DNA from: an uncultured Blautia sp.
GTDB lineage: Bacteria > Bacillota > Clostridia > Lachnospirales > Lachnospiraceae
Length of the DNA: 64,000 nucleotides
Direction: 5' to 3'
Assembly: GCA_900539145.1 (NCBI GenBank)
Contig: UQAX01000006.1
Span: forward strand, 1-64,000
Position 1 is the stretch's first letter, and every line of letters starts with the position of its first letter. The notes beneath the pieces are model-generated. The model searched no databases. It saw nothing but the letters and a program-made list of their open reading frames with translations, and was not told the DNA's origin. Both the position numbers and the translations under genes were made by a program. Shown one piece after another: positions 41,623 to 50,969 of this stretch.

Positions 41623-42663
41623 TTATAAGAGTCGTCCACACATTTCTTCAAAATCTTCTACAAAATCTTTTACTGCATTTTCATTGGTAGCCCATGAAGT
41701 ACAAAAGCGAAGACAAGTATGGTCTTCATCCGGCTTACACTGGAAGGTAGTCAGATATTTCTTGTTGATTTCCTCTGCAAGTGCATTGGGGAAAATAGGG
41801 AAAATCTGATTTGTAGGCGCTTCGCATAAAAGCGGAATACCGGCTTTTTCAAAGGCTTCTTTTATGGGTTTCATCATGGCAATGCTGTGAGCGCCGGCTT
41901 CAATATAAAGGTTATTTTTAAATAATTCTTCAAATTGAACACCCAAAAACCAGCCTTTTGCCAGAATAGCGCCTTTTTGTTTCATGTTGAAACGGAAACG
42001 TTCTTTGAAGTTTTCATTTACAAGAACTAAAGCTTCCCCAAACATAGCGCCGACTTTTGTTCCGCCGATATAAAAAGCATCACACAGCTTTGGCAAATCA
42101 GGGAAAGTAAGGTGCGTTTCCTCTTTTGCTGCCAGTGCGGCGGCAAGACGGGCGCCGTCTATATAGAAGTACAGGTCGTGACGCTTGCAGAATGCGTATA
42201 AAGCTTCTAATTCTTCTTTTGTATAAACGGTTCCCACTTCCGTAGGATTGGAAACGTAAACAAGACGAGGATCTACCCAATGTTCATTTTCGTGCATATC
42301 AAGAACAGGGCGGATTAAATCAGGAGTCAGTTTTCCATCTTTGGTAAGGATTGGGCATACCTTATGTCCGGTAGCTTCAATAGCGCCTGTTTCGTGGGTG
42401 TTGATATGACCGGTTTCTGCACTGATTACTGCCTCAAAAGGTTTTAAAATATGAGAAATAAAAGTCAGGTTTGTCAGAGTTCCTCCTGCGATGAAATGAA
42501 TATCAACACTAAAGTCCTCTAATGCTTCCTGAATATAATCTCTGGCAGCATCGGAGTGGATATCCTGCCCGTAGGAATGATTTTGATGATAGTTTATAGT
42601 TTCTAAAGCACGAAGAATAGCAGGCTGCATACCTTCGCTGTAATCATTCTGAAAACTGTACAT
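41623..42663 (-). CDS. Low-specificity L-threonine aldolase family
   Basis: The 346-residue PLP enzyme cleaves threonine or related beta-hydroxy amino acids to glycine and an aldehyde. The PLP lysine is in IGGTKVGAMFGEA, and the Asp that holds the pyridine ring in YIDGARLAAAL. It fits the clostridial LtaE-like group. The gene is convergent with the chromate operon. AGAGAGGA precedes the ATG on the minus strand. Confidence 0.9.
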   Translation of the reverse strand: MYSFQNDYSEGMQPAILRALETINYHQNHSYGQDIHSDAARDYIQEALEDFSVDIHFIAGGTLTNLTFISHILKPFEAVISAETGHINTHETGAIEATGHKVCPILTKDGKLTPDLIRPVLDMHENEHWVDPRLVYVSNPTEVGTVYTKEELEALYAFCKRHDLYFYIDGARLAAALAAKEETHLTFPDLPKLCDAFYIGGTKVGAMFGEALVLVNENFKERFRFNMKQKGAILAKGWFLGVQFEELFKNNLYIEAGAHSIAMMKPIKEAFEKAGIPLLCEAPTNQIFPIFPNALAEEINKKYLTTFQCKPDEDHTCLRFCTSWATNENAVKDFVEDFEEMCGRLL

Positions 42664-42700
42664 GTGAAATCCTCTCTTTCTGTGTAAACATTATGTGCTT

Positions 42701-43567
42701 CTATTCTACCACAGAATTGCCGCTATGCCCATTTGAAAATTCACGATTTTTCGCATTGGTATGGAAATGTTTTTTGTAGGCTCTGGAAAAAGTAGAATAA
42801 TTCTGAAAACCGCTTAAATAGCAGGCTTCTGTTACAGGCGTTCCGGATTGTATCAGCGCTTTGGCAAAAAAGAGCCGTTTAATGGTAATATAATTTCCTA
42901 CGGTATAGCCGGTGGAGGCTTTAAACAAGTGCATCAGGTGATAACGGCTGATGAAAAAGCGTTCAGATAAGCTGTCAATGGTTAAATTATCGGAAAGGTG
43001 CTTGTTAATATAGTCTAAAATGAAAAGTATTTTTTCATTCTGGCAGGTGTTATCAGGATAAATACTCTGCTGGTTTAAAGCAGCCCGATTAAGCAAAATA
43101 AGAAGCTGAGAAACCAGAGTTTCCTGATAGAGTTTTCCGGCATAAAGGGAATTCTCCTTTATTTCGTCTTCCAGACACAGCAAAATATCCCAGATATGTT
43201 TTTGATAAAAAGAAGGAATACGCATAACATAAGATTGCCGTTTTCTGGCATTGGTAAAGCACAGAGAAAGGTCACTATTCTGAAAGCTTTTTAAAAATGT
43301 GGAGGAAAGATATAAAATTTGTCTTTCATAGCAGGTATCGCTTTGTAATTGCGGACAGTGAATTTCTTCCGCAGGAATTAAAATAATATCTCCCGGCAGT
43401 AAATGGAAGGTGCGGCCTTCAATGTGATAGGTAACATCTCCCTTCAAAAAGAAAAGGATTTTATAAAACTCGTGGTAATGGTAATGGAATTCCTGTCTGG
43501 ATGTTGTCTGCAAGTGAAAATAGCGGAAATTTTCGGTTAAATAGCCTGTTTTTTGATAAATATTCAT
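42701..43567 (-). CDS. AraC family transcriptional regulator with cupin domain
   Basis: The 288-residue protein has an N-terminal cupin (FHYHYHEFYKILFF, LLPGDIILIPAEEIH) and a C-terminal double helix-turn-helix (LTIDSLSERFFISRYHLMHLF and the YCSGF-like second motif). The start at 43567 follows AGGAG at good spacing; the longer frame from 43657 has none. It is divergent from the DapF-like gene. The region between holds AACACT (43605-43610) and AGTGTT (43632-43637), which could be its operator. Confidence 0.88.
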   Translation of the reverse strand: MNIYQKTGYLTENFRYFHLQTTSRQEFHYHYHEFYKILFFLKGDVTYHIEGRTFHLLPGDIILIPAEEIHCPQLQSDTCYERQILYLSSTFLKSFQNSDLSLCFTNARKRQSYVMRIPSFYQKHIWDILLCLEDEIKENSLYAGKLYQETLVSQLLILLNRAALNQQSIYPDNTCQNEKILFILDYINKHLSDNLTIDSLSERFFISRYHLMHLFKASTGYTVGNYITIKRLFFAKALIQSGTPVTEACYLSGFQNYSTFSRAYKKHFHTNAKNREFSNGHSGNSVVE

Positions 43568-43704
43568 GGCGCTCCTTTTAAACAGCATTATTTGCAATGT
43601 TTTTAACACTATAAGGATATTATAACATAAAAGTGTTTGGTACACTAATAATATCAAGCATATTATATTTAGAGAAGAACTTTTTTCGGAAGAAGGAACA
43701 GAGC

Positions 43705-44547
43705 ATGGAATTTTATAAATATCACAGTTTGGGAAATGATTATCTTATTTATGACTGCAATAAAAATCAGGAAACGCTGGACAAGGAGAAAATTGTCAAG
43801 CTTTGCAATCGTAATTATGGTATCGGAGCAGATGGAATTGTCGAAGGACCTTATAAAAAAGATGGGAAAATGTACGTGAAGGTCTACAATGCAGACGGCT
43901 CGGAGGCGGAGCAGGGAGGAAATGCCATTCGTATTTTTGCTCATTATTTAAAGACGATAAAAGAAGTACAGAGCGAAAGCTTTTCCCTCTATACAAAAGG
44001 AGGAGAGGTGGAACTGCGTTTTCTGAACAGAGAGGGCACTCGAATACAGATGACAATGGGACAGCCTTCCTTTGACAGTGAAAAAATAGGGCTTACCGGT
44101 CCCAAAAGAGAAGCGCTTCATGAGTATTTTAACTTTGGCGGGGAAGAATATGCCTGTACCTGTGTGTCTGTGGGAAATCCTCATTGTGTGATTATTACCG
44201 ATGAAATTTCAAGGGCAAAGGTCTGCGCAATCGGAAAATATTCAGAGGTGGCAGACTATTTTCCGGAGCGTATCAATACCCAGATTGTAAAAGTGTTGGA
44301 TAAGAACAATATTCAGATTGAAATTTATGAGCGGGGTGTAGGTTATACCTTGTCTTCAGGAACCTGCAGTTGTGCGGCAGCAGGGGCAGCATACAGATTG
44401 GGACTTATTGACTCAGACGTTATGGTACACACGCCGGGAGGAAAGCTGTGGACACAGATTGATGAAAATTTCAATGTAAAAATGATTGGAAGTGTAAAGG
44501 GAATTTGCAGAATTGAACTGTTTGAAGATTTTTTCAGACAGATATAG
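43705..44547 (+). CDS. Diaminopimelate epimerase-like protein lacking both catalytic cysteines
   Basis: The 280-residue protein has the DapF fold and motifs: SLGNDYLIYD (8-17), NADGSEAE (62-69), ERGVGYTL (209-216). DapF uses two cysteines as base and acid. Here the first is Gly71 (in EQGGNAIR, usually xCGNGxR) and the second is Ser218 (in LSSGTCS, usually xCGTGx). Cys221 and Cys223 lie close by but out of register. It may be an isomerase with different chemistry, a binding protein, or an inactive paralogue. An AAGGAA stretch precedes the ATG. It is divergent from an AraC regulator, which is unusual for a cell-wall gene. Confidence 0.82.
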   Translation: MEFYKYHSLGNDYLIYDCNKNQETLDKEKIVKLCNRNYGIGADGIVEGPYKKDGKMYVKVYNADGSEAEQGGNAIRIFAHYLKTIKEVQSESFSLYTKGGEVELRFLNREGTRIQMTMGQPSFDSEKIGLTGPKREALHEYFNFGGEEYACTCVSVGNPHCVIITDEISRAKVCAIGKYSEVADYFPERINTQIVKVLDKNNIQIEIYERGVGYTLSSGTCSCAAAGAAYRLGLIDSDVMVHTPGGKLWTQIDENFNVKMIGSVKGICRIELFEDFFRQI

Positions 44548-44565
44548 GAATATGGTTTAAAACAT

Positions 44566-44595
44566 TTGCTCTTTTCATGAGAAATGTGTTATACT
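44566..44595 (+). promoter_or_regulatory. Promoter of the CobW-type GTPase pair
   Basis: TTGCTC (44566-44571), 18 bases, TATACT (44590-44595). The leader holds a GC-rich hairpin (GGGAC at 44604-44608 with GTCCC at 44630-44634) followed by TTTT, perhaps an attenuator. No clear Zur box is seen. Confidence 0.55.
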
Positions 44596-44679
44596 TACCA
44601 GCAGGGACAGGGGCGGAAGAAGGACTTTCGTCCCCTTTTGAAATGTAAATATGAGTTTATGGAAGAGGAGATGTGTGTA

Positions 44680-45765
44680 ATGACAAAAATTGACATTTTT
44701 TCAGGATTTCTCGGTGCAGGAAAAACAACTTTAATCAAAAAACTTCTTACAGAGGCATATAAAGGAGAACAGGTGGTTCTCATTGAAAATGAATTCGGTG
44801 AAATCGGTATTGACGGAGGCTTTTTAAAAGAAGCAGGTATTGAAATTCGAGAAATGAATTCCGGTTGTATTTGTTGTTCTTTAGTAGGGGATTTTGGCGA
44901 GGCTTTAAAAGAAGTTATTGAAAAATATCATCCTGACAGAATTATTATTGAGCCGTCAGGAGTAGGAAAGCTTTCAGATGTAATCAAGGCTGTTCAGAAG
45001 GTAGAAGACGCAGTTGATATAAAATTAAACAGCTTTACAACTATTGTGGATGTTACAAAATGCAAAATGTATATGAAAAACTTCGGTGAATTTTTCAGCA
45101 ATCAGATTGAGTATGCGGGAACAATTATTTTAAGCCGTACAGATACAGAAAAAGCCACAGAAGAGAAGGTTGTGGCAGCAGTGGAAATCATTCGTTCTTT
45201 AAATAAAAAAGCAGCGGTAATTACCACTCCGGTAGAGAAACTGGCGGGAGAGAAAATTTTGGATATTATGGAAAATAACCGCTCTTTGGAAAAAGAACTG
45301 ATGGAAGAAGAAGCTTGCCCGGTATGTGGCGGACACCATCATCATGAGCACGAACATCATCATCACGACCACGAAGAATGTGGTTGCGGACATGACCACC
45401 ATGAGCACGAGCATCATCATCACGACCACGAGGAATGTGGCTGCGGACATGACCATCATCATGACCATGACCATCACCACCACCATGCAGACGAGGTGTT
45501 TACAAGCTGGGGTAAGGAAACTGTAAAAACATATACACAAGATGAAATCAAGAATATTTTGGATACACTTTCCAATGACGAAAGCTATGGTATGATTTTA
45601 AGAGCAAAAGGTATGGTAGAAGGAAAAGACGGACAGTGGATTTACTTTGATATGGTGCCGGGAGAAGCGGATATCAGAGAAGGTTCTGCGGATTATACAG
45701 GACGTATCTGTGTTATCGGTTCTAAAATTCAGGAAGACAAGCTGTCAGAATTGTTTGGTATTTAA
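44680..45765 (+). CDS. CobW/G3E metal-chaperone GTPase with histidine-rich arm
   Basis: The 361-residue GTPase has Walker A GFLGAGKTT (9-17), the metal motif CICC (about 63-66) and a CobW C-terminal domain. Residues about 219-268 form a metal-binding arm dense in His, Asp and Cys, made of two tandem 19-residue units. Such proteins deliver zinc, cobalt or nickel to target enzymes. The base-recognition motif reads SRTD instead of NKxD. The start at 44680 follows AGGAG. It is paired with a second, divergent CobW gene. Confidence 0.9.
   Translation: MTKIDIFSGFLGAGKTTLIKKLLTEAYKGEQVVLIENEFGEIGIDGGFLKEAGIEIREMNSGCICCSLVGDFGEALKEVIEKYHPDRIIIEPSGVGKLSDVIKAVQKVEDAVDIKLNSFTTIVDVTKCKMYMKNFGEFFSNQIEYAGTIILSRTDTEKATEEKVVAAVEIIRSLNKKAAVITTPVEKLAGEKILDIMENNRSLEKELMEEEACPVCGGHHHHEHEHHHHDHEECGCGHDHHEHEHHHHDHEECGCGHDHHHDHDHHHHHADEVFTSWGKETVKTYTQDEIKNILDTLSNDESYGMILRAKGMVEGKDGQWIYFDMVPGEADIREGSADYTGRICVIGSKIQEDKLSELFGI
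45343..45456 (+). repeat. Tandem 57-bp repeat encoding the metal-binding arm
   Basis: Two 57-base units (45343-45399 and 45400-45456) differ at a few third-codon positions only and encode the same 19 residues. Selection has kept the protein while the bases drifted. Confidence 0.9.
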
Positions 45766-45795
45766 GACTTTACGAATAAAAGGGAGAAAACAGAA

Positions 45796-46746
45796 ATGGA
45801 CGAAATCAGAGTGCCGATTTATTTTATGGCAGGATTTTTAGAAAGCGGAAAATCTACGTTTTTAGATTTTACCATTGCTCAGGATTATTTTCAGATAGAG
45901 GGCAATACCCTTTTAATTCTCTGCGAAGAAGGCGAAGTGGAATTTGATGAAAAGATGCTGAAAAAGAGCAGAACTTCCGTAGAGGTATTAAACAGCTTAG
46001 ACGAATTAACACCGGAAAGACTGGTGGCTTATGATGCTTTTTACAGTCCGGAACGAGTGATTATAGAATACAACGGAATGTGGCAGGGAAGTAAATTTGA
46101 GGAAATGCAGCTTCCAAAGGACTGGGGCATTGTGCAGCACATTGTTACCGTAGATGCCAGCACCTTTCAGGTGTACATGAACAATATGAAATCCCTGTTT
46201 GTGGAAATGGTGAGAAATGCAGATATGGTATTGTTTAATCGTTGTTCTATGGATATGCCTCTGGCATCCTTCAGAAGAAGCGTAAAAGTAGTAAATCAGG
46301 GAGCAGAGATTATCTTTGAGGATGAAGAAGGAGAAATCGAAGATATTTTTGCGGAGGAAATGCCTTTTGATGTCAATGCAGATGTAATTGAAATCATGGA
46401 CGAGGATTACGGCATTTGGTTTATTGATGCCATGGATCATCCGGAGACTTATAAAGGAAAAAAGGTTGCCTTTACGGGAATGATATTAAAATCCAGAGAG
46501 TTTCCGAAAAATGTCTTTGTTCCGGGAAGAATGGCAATGACCTGCTGTGCAGATGACACCAGCTTTATCGGTTATATCTGTAAAAGTCCTGAGGCGAAAA
46601 ATTTGCGTACAGGTAAGTGGGTAAAAGTTGTGGCAGAGGTGGATTATGAGTACGTTTCTTCTTATCACAAAGAAGGACCGGTGCTTACAGCTATTTCTTT
46701 AGAGCCCACAGAGCCTTTAAAGCAGGAACTGGTATATTTTAACTAA
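45796..46746 (+). CDS. CobW-type GTPase fused to a DUF1980/YcgQ-like domain
   Basis: The 316-residue protein has a GTPase part with Walker A GFLESGKST (13-21) but without the CxCC metal motif, and with NRCS where NKxD is expected. From about 220 it has a domain like the C-terminal part of YcgQ (DUF1980): VAFTGMILKSREFPKNVF, then GRMAMTCCADDTSFIGY. YcgQ and its partner YcgR are linked with CobW proteins in other Firmicutes; here the domain is fused. It follows the His-rich CobW gene by 30 bases with AGGGAG. The pair probably handles zinc or a similar metal. Confidence 0.82.
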   Translation: MDEIRVPIYFMAGFLESGKSTFLDFTIAQDYFQIEGNTLLILCEEGEVEFDEKMLKKSRTSVEVLNSLDELTPERLVAYDAFYSPERVIIEYNGMWQGSKFEEMQLPKDWGIVQHIVTVDASTFQVYMNNMKSLFVEMVRNADMVLFNRCSMDMPLASFRRSVKVVNQGAEIIFEDEEGEIEDIFAEEMPFDVNADVIEIMDEDYGIWFIDAMDHPETYKGKKVAFTGMILKSREFPKNVFVPGRMAMTCCADDTSFIGYICKSPEAKNLRTGKWVKVVAEVDYEYVSSYHKEGPVLTAISLEPTEPLKQELVYFN

Positions 46747-46756
46747 GGAGAGGGAT

Positions 46757-47344
46757 ATGTTATTAATAGTGGGACTTGGAAATCCGGGTAAACAATATGA
46801 AAAAACAAGACACAACATGGGTTTTGATGTTGTGGATGAACTGATAGACCGTCATGGAATTCCTCAGGCAGGAATTGCGCATAAAGCCTTATATGGAAAA
46901 GGAATGATTGGCGGAGAAAAGGTAATTGTGGAAAAGCCTTTGACTTATATGAATTTAAGCGGAGAGTCTGTAAGAGAATTTATAGATTATTATAAAATGG
47001 ATGCAGAAACTGAAATGATTGTGATTTATGATGACATTGATTTAGAGCCGGGACAAATTCGTATTCGAAAAAAGGGAAGCGCCGGAGGGCATAATGGAAT
47101 TAAAAATATTATTGCCCAGCTTGGCACACAGAATTTTTACCGTATAAAGGTTGGCGTAGGAGCAAAACCAAAGGGATGGGATTTGGCTGACTATGTTTTG
47201 GGACGTTTTTCTTCCAAGGAGAGAGAAGTGGTAGATGCAGCTATTCAGGATGCGGCAGATGCGGTGGAAATGATTATTGAAAAAGGAATTGATGCAGCAA
47301 TGAACCATTATAACGGTTCAGGAAAGAAGAAAAAAGAGGAGTAA
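46757..47344 (+). CDS. pth: Peptidyl-tRNA hydrolase
   Basis: The 195-residue enzyme recycles tRNA from stalled peptidyl-tRNA. The catalytic His20 lies in KTRHNMGFD, and the conserved Asn and Asp are in YMNLSGE and IVIYDDIDL. Its length is standard. AAGGAGAGG precedes the ATG. It is followed after 4 bases by mfd, the usual order in this group. Confidence 0.95.
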   Translation: MLLIVGLGNPGKQYEKTRHNMGFDVVDELIDRHGIPQAGIAHKALYGKGMIGGEKVIVEKPLTYMNLSGESVREFIDYYKMDAETEMIVIYDDIDLEPGQIRIRKKGSAGGHNGIKNIIAQLGTQNFYRIKVGVGAKPKGWDLADYVLGRFSSKEREVVDAAIQDAADAVEMIIEKGIDAAMNHYNGSGKKKKEE

Positions 47345-47348
47345 AATC

Positions 47349-50300
47349 ATGCAGGTATTCATGCAGCCTTTAGAAAATCTGAAAGAATTTGAAGAAATTA
47401 CACAAAAGCTTCCAAAAAACAAAGGTATTTTGCAGCTATCAGGCTGTGTGGAAACTCAGAAAGCCCATATCATGTATGGGCTTTTTGAAGCGATGAAAAA
47501 AAAGACAGGAAAGGAACAATCCAACTGTCTGATTATTGCAGAAAATGATTTAAAAGCAAAAGAGCTTTATGAAGATTATCGTCTTTATAATCGTGAGGTT
47601 ATGCTTTATCCTGCTAAGGATTTGATTTTCTTTGAGGCAGACGTACACGGAAATCTTTTGACAAAAGAGAGAATGAAGGTTCTGGCTGCGCTTTTGGAGA
47701 AAAAGGGCGTTACAGTTATTACCAGCATGGGAGGCTGTATGGATTACCTTCTTCCCCTTGAAGTCATAGAGAAGCACGTACTGCATTTTCAAAATGACAG
47801 TCCCCTTGATTTGGATAATCTGAAAAAACAGCTTTTAGGCATGGGATATGAGAAAAACGCACAGGCGGAAGCACCGGGACAGTTTTCTTTTCGAGGGGGA
47901 ATTATTGATATTTTCCCATTAACAGAGGACAATCCTGTGCGTATTGAGCTTTGGGGTGATGAAATTGACTCTATTCGAAGCTTTGATGCAGAAAGTCAGC
48001 GTTCCATTGAAAATCTGGAAGAAATCACCATTTATCCTGCGGCAGAAATGCTGTTAAGTGATGAGGTTTTAAAAAAGGGAATAAAAAAAATCCAGAAAGA
48101 CAGAGATGCGGCAGTACAGAAGTTTCGAGATGCGTTTTTAACAGAGGAAGCAGGCAGATTAAAGCAGGCGGTAACAGAAGCATTGGAAAATCTGACAGAA
48201 TTTCATGACTTTTCAGCGGCAGAGCATTTTTTGCGGTATTTTTATAAAGATGTAGTCACTTTTACGGATTATTTTGATACGGAAAATACGTTGATACTGT
48301 TGGACGAAACTAATCGTTTGCTGGAGCAGGCACAGGCTGTGGAAACAGAGTTTCGGGAAAGTATGGAGCACAGGCTGGAAAAGGGTTATCTGCTGGCAGG
48401 GCAGACGGATTTGTTAATCAGCGCCAGACAGACACAGCAGAAGATAAACAGAAAAAATTGTGTTTCTCTTTGTACCATTGAGCAGCATAAGGGCGACTGG
48501 GATATTACGGAGCAGTATTATATTACGGCTAAATCTGTCAGTCCATATAACAACAGCTTTGAACTTCTGGTGAAGGATTTAAAACGCTTTAAAAAAGAAG
48601 GATATCGTGTGCTGCTGCTATCAGGCTCTCGCACCCGTGCAGCACGTCTTGCAGAGGACTTGCGAAATGAGGAGCTGAACAGCTTTTATACAGAGGATAT
48701 GGACAGAGTCATTGAACCGGGAGAGATTATGACGGCTTTCGGTCACGCTAAGAAGGGATTTGAATATCCTCTGATTAAATTCGTACTGATTACAGAGTCG
48801 GATATTTTCGGTCAGGAAAAGAAGAAAAAACGAAAAAAATCCGAATACAGCGGCAAGCGAATACAGAGCTTTAACGAGCTTAGTATCGGAGATTACGTTG
48901 TCCATGAAAATCACGGACTGGGAGTTTACAAGGGAATTGAGAAGATTACCGTAGATAAAGTTGCCAAAGATTATATTAAAATCGAGTATGCAGGGGGAAG
49001 CACCCTCTATATTCTTCCGAACCAGCTTGATATGCTTCAGAAATATGCAGGAGCAGATGCCAGAGCGCCGAAGCTGAATAAGCTGGGAGGACAGGAGTGG
49101 AAGAAGACAAAGACAAAGGTTCGTGGAGCGGTAAAAAATATCGCCAAGGATTTAGTCCGTCTGTATGCTGCAAGGCAGGCAACACAGGGCTTTCAGTATG
49201 AGCCGGATACGGTTTGGCAAAGAGAATTTGAAGAAATGTTTCCTTTTGAGGAAACTGATGACCAGCTTATGGCAATTCAGGCTGCCAAGCAGGATATGGA
49301 AAGCAAGAAAATCATGGACCGTCTGATTTGCGGTGACGTAGGTTACGGAAAGACAGAAATTGCCATTCGTATTGCATTTAAAGCGGCGCAGGAAGGAAAA
49401 CAGGTGGTTTATCTTGTGCCAACTACAATTTTGGCGCAGCAGCATTATAATACTTTTGTACAGCGAATGAAGGATTTTCCTGTCAGAGTAGATTTGTTAT
49501 GCCGTTTCCGTACACCGGCACAGCAGAAAAAGACCATTGCAGATACGCAGAAAGGTCTGGTAGATATTCTTATCGGAACACACAGAGTTCTTTCTGATGA
49601 TGTGAAGTTTAAGGATTTGGGACTTCTGATTATTGATGAGGAACAGCGTTTTGGCGTTACTCACAAGGAAAAAATCAAGAAGCTGAAAGAAAATATTGAT
49701 GTTCTTACTTTAACTGCTACGCCTATTCCAAGAACACTGCACATGAGTCTTATTGGTATTCGTGATATGAGCGTGCTGGAAGAAGCGCCTATGGACAGAG
49801 TGCCTATTCAGACTTACGTTATGGAATATAATGAAGAAATGGTGCGTGAGGCAATCAGCAGGGAGCTGGCAAGGGGCGGACAGGTTTACTACGTTTATAA
49901 CCGTGTTAATGATATTGACGAGATTACCAATCGTGTGGCGAAATTAGTACCGGAAGCCAATGTGGCTTTTGCTCATGGACAGATGCAGGAGCATCAGTTG
50001 GAAAAAATTATGTACAGCTTTATTAACGGAGAGATTGACGTGTTGGTTTCTACCACTATTATTGAGACAGGTCTTGATATTTCCAATGCCAATACCATGA
50101 TTATTCATGATGCAGACCAGATGGGACTTTCCCAGCTCTACCAGTTAAGGGGAAGGGTTGGACGTTCCAACAGGACAGCTTATGCCTTTTTGATGTATAA
50201 GAAGAATAAAATGTTAAAGGAAGTAGCTGAAAAACGACTTCATGCTATTCGTGAATTTACGGATTTAGGAAGCGGATTTAAAATTGCCATGCGAGATTTG

Positions 50301-50897
50301 GAAATTCGTGGGGCAGGAAACCTGTTAGGAGCAGAACAGCACGGGCACATGCAGGCAGTGGGTTATGATTTGTACTGTAAGATGCTGGATGAGGCTGTGC
50401 GGGAGGAAAAAGGACTGAAGCAGCAGGAAGACTTTGAAACAGCCATTGATTTGGAAGTAAATGCCTTTATTCCGCCGAAATATATTCCAAATGAATATCA
50501 GAAATTGGATATTTATAAGAGAATTGCAGGTATCGAGTCAGAGGAAGAATATGAAGATATGCTGGAAGAGCTTATGGACCGATTTGGCGAACCTCCAAAA
50601 GCTGTTCAGAACCTTCTGGCTATTGCTAACTTAAAAGCGCTGGCTCATAAGGCATATATCAAGGAAATCAAACAAAATGGCACGGATGTGAAGATTACCA
50701 TGTTTGAAAGAGCAAAAATTGACGGGGCAGGATTTCCGCAGATTTTGGATAAATATAAGAATAATTTAAAGATGAAGTTAGATGAAGTGCCGTATTTTAT
50801 GGTTTCTTTAAAGGGAAGAAGACCAAAAGAAGTTTTAGATGTATTGAACATTCTTCATGATATTTTAATGGATTTTCAAAATCTCATATTGAAATAA
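47349..50897 (+). CDS. mfd: Transcription-repair coupling factor
   Basis: The 1182-residue Mfd removes stalled RNA polymerase and recruits UvrA. In order: UvrB-like domains (1 to about 300), the polymerase-interaction domain (IGDYVVHENHGLGVYKG near 515), the translocase with Walker A GDVGYGKT (near 661) and box DEEQRFG, helicase motif VI region QLRGRVGRS, and the C-terminal TRCF domain. It is complete, with no sign of damage. Confidence 0.96.
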   Translation: MQVFMQPLENLKEFEEITQKLPKNKGILQLSGCVETQKAHIMYGLFEAMKKKTGKEQSNCLIIAENDLKAKELYEDYRLYNREVMLYPAKDLIFFEADVHGNLLTKERMKVLAALLEKKGVTVITSMGGCMDYLLPLEVIEKHVLHFQNDSPLDLDNLKKQLLGMGYEKNAQAEAPGQFSFRGGIIDIFPLTEDNPVRIELWGDEIDSIRSFDAESQRSIENLEEITIYPAAEMLLSDEVLKKGIKKIQKDRDAAVQKFRDAFLTEEAGRLKQAVTEALENLTEFHDFSAAEHFLRYFYKDVVTFTDYFDTENTLILLDETNRLLEQAQAVETEFRESMEHRLEKGYLLAGQTDLLISARQTQQKINRKNCVSLCTIEQHKGDWDITEQYYITAKSVSPYNNSFELLVKDLKRFKKEGYRVLLLSGSRTRAARLAEDLRNEELNSFYTEDMDRVIEPGEIMTAFGHAKKGFEYPLIKFVLITESDIFGQEKKKKRKKSEYSGKRIQSFNELSIGDYVVHENHGLGVYKGIEKITVDKVAKDYIKIEYAGGSTLYILPNQLDMLQKYAGADARAPKLNKLGGQEWKKTKTKVRGAVKNIAKDLVRLYAARQATQGFQYEPDTVWQREFEEMFPFEETDDQLMAIQAAKQDMESKKIMDRLICGDVGYGKTEIAIRIAFKAAQEGKQVVYLVPTTILAQQHYNTFVQRMKDFPVRVDLLCRFRTPAQQKKTIADTQKGLVDILIGTHRVLSDDVKFKDLGLLIIDEEQRFGVTHKEKIKKLKENIDVLTLTATPIPRTLHMSLIGIRDMSVLEEAPMDRVPIQTYVMEYNEEMVREAISRELARGGQVYYVYNRVNDIDEITNRVAKLVPEANVAFAHGQMQEHQLEKIMYSFINGEIDVLVSTTIIETGLDISNANTMIIHDADQMGLSQLYQLRGRVGRSNRTAYAFLMYKKNKMLKEVAEKRLHAIREFTDLGSGFKIAMRDLEIRGAGNLLGAEQHGHMQAVGYDLYCKMLDEAVREEKGLKQQEDFETAIDLEVNAFIPPKYIPNEYQKLDIYKRIAGIESEEEYEDMLEELMDRFGEPPKAVQNLLAIANLKALAHKAYIKEIKQNGTDVKITMFERAKIDGAGFPQILDKYKNNLKMKLDEVPYFMVSLKGRRPKEVLDVLNILHDILMDFQNLILK

Positions 50898-50900
50898 TTC

Positions 50901-50929
50901 TTGTCCGTGGAAGGAAAAACGTCTATAAT
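50901..50929 (+). promoter_or_regulatory. Promoter of the foldase-like lipoprotein gene
   Basis: TTGTCC (50901-50906), 17 bases, TATAAT (50924-50929), directly after the mfd stop codon. Confidence 0.75.
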
Positions 50930-50969
50930 AAAACAAGATATTGATAAAAGGGATTTACAGGAGGAACTT

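Noticed and set aside
43568..43657. N-terminal extension of the AraC regulator
   Set aside because: The upstream frame has no ribosome site, while AGGAG lies at proper spacing before 43567.
44604..44640. Attenuator or riboswitch before the CobW pair
   Set aside because: A GC-rich hairpin with a short T run exists, but no alternative pairing or known riboswitch core could be made out.
45343..45456. CRISPR-like tandem repeats
   Set aside because: Units are directly adjacent without spacers, stay in frame and encode a metal-binding arm of a CobW protein.
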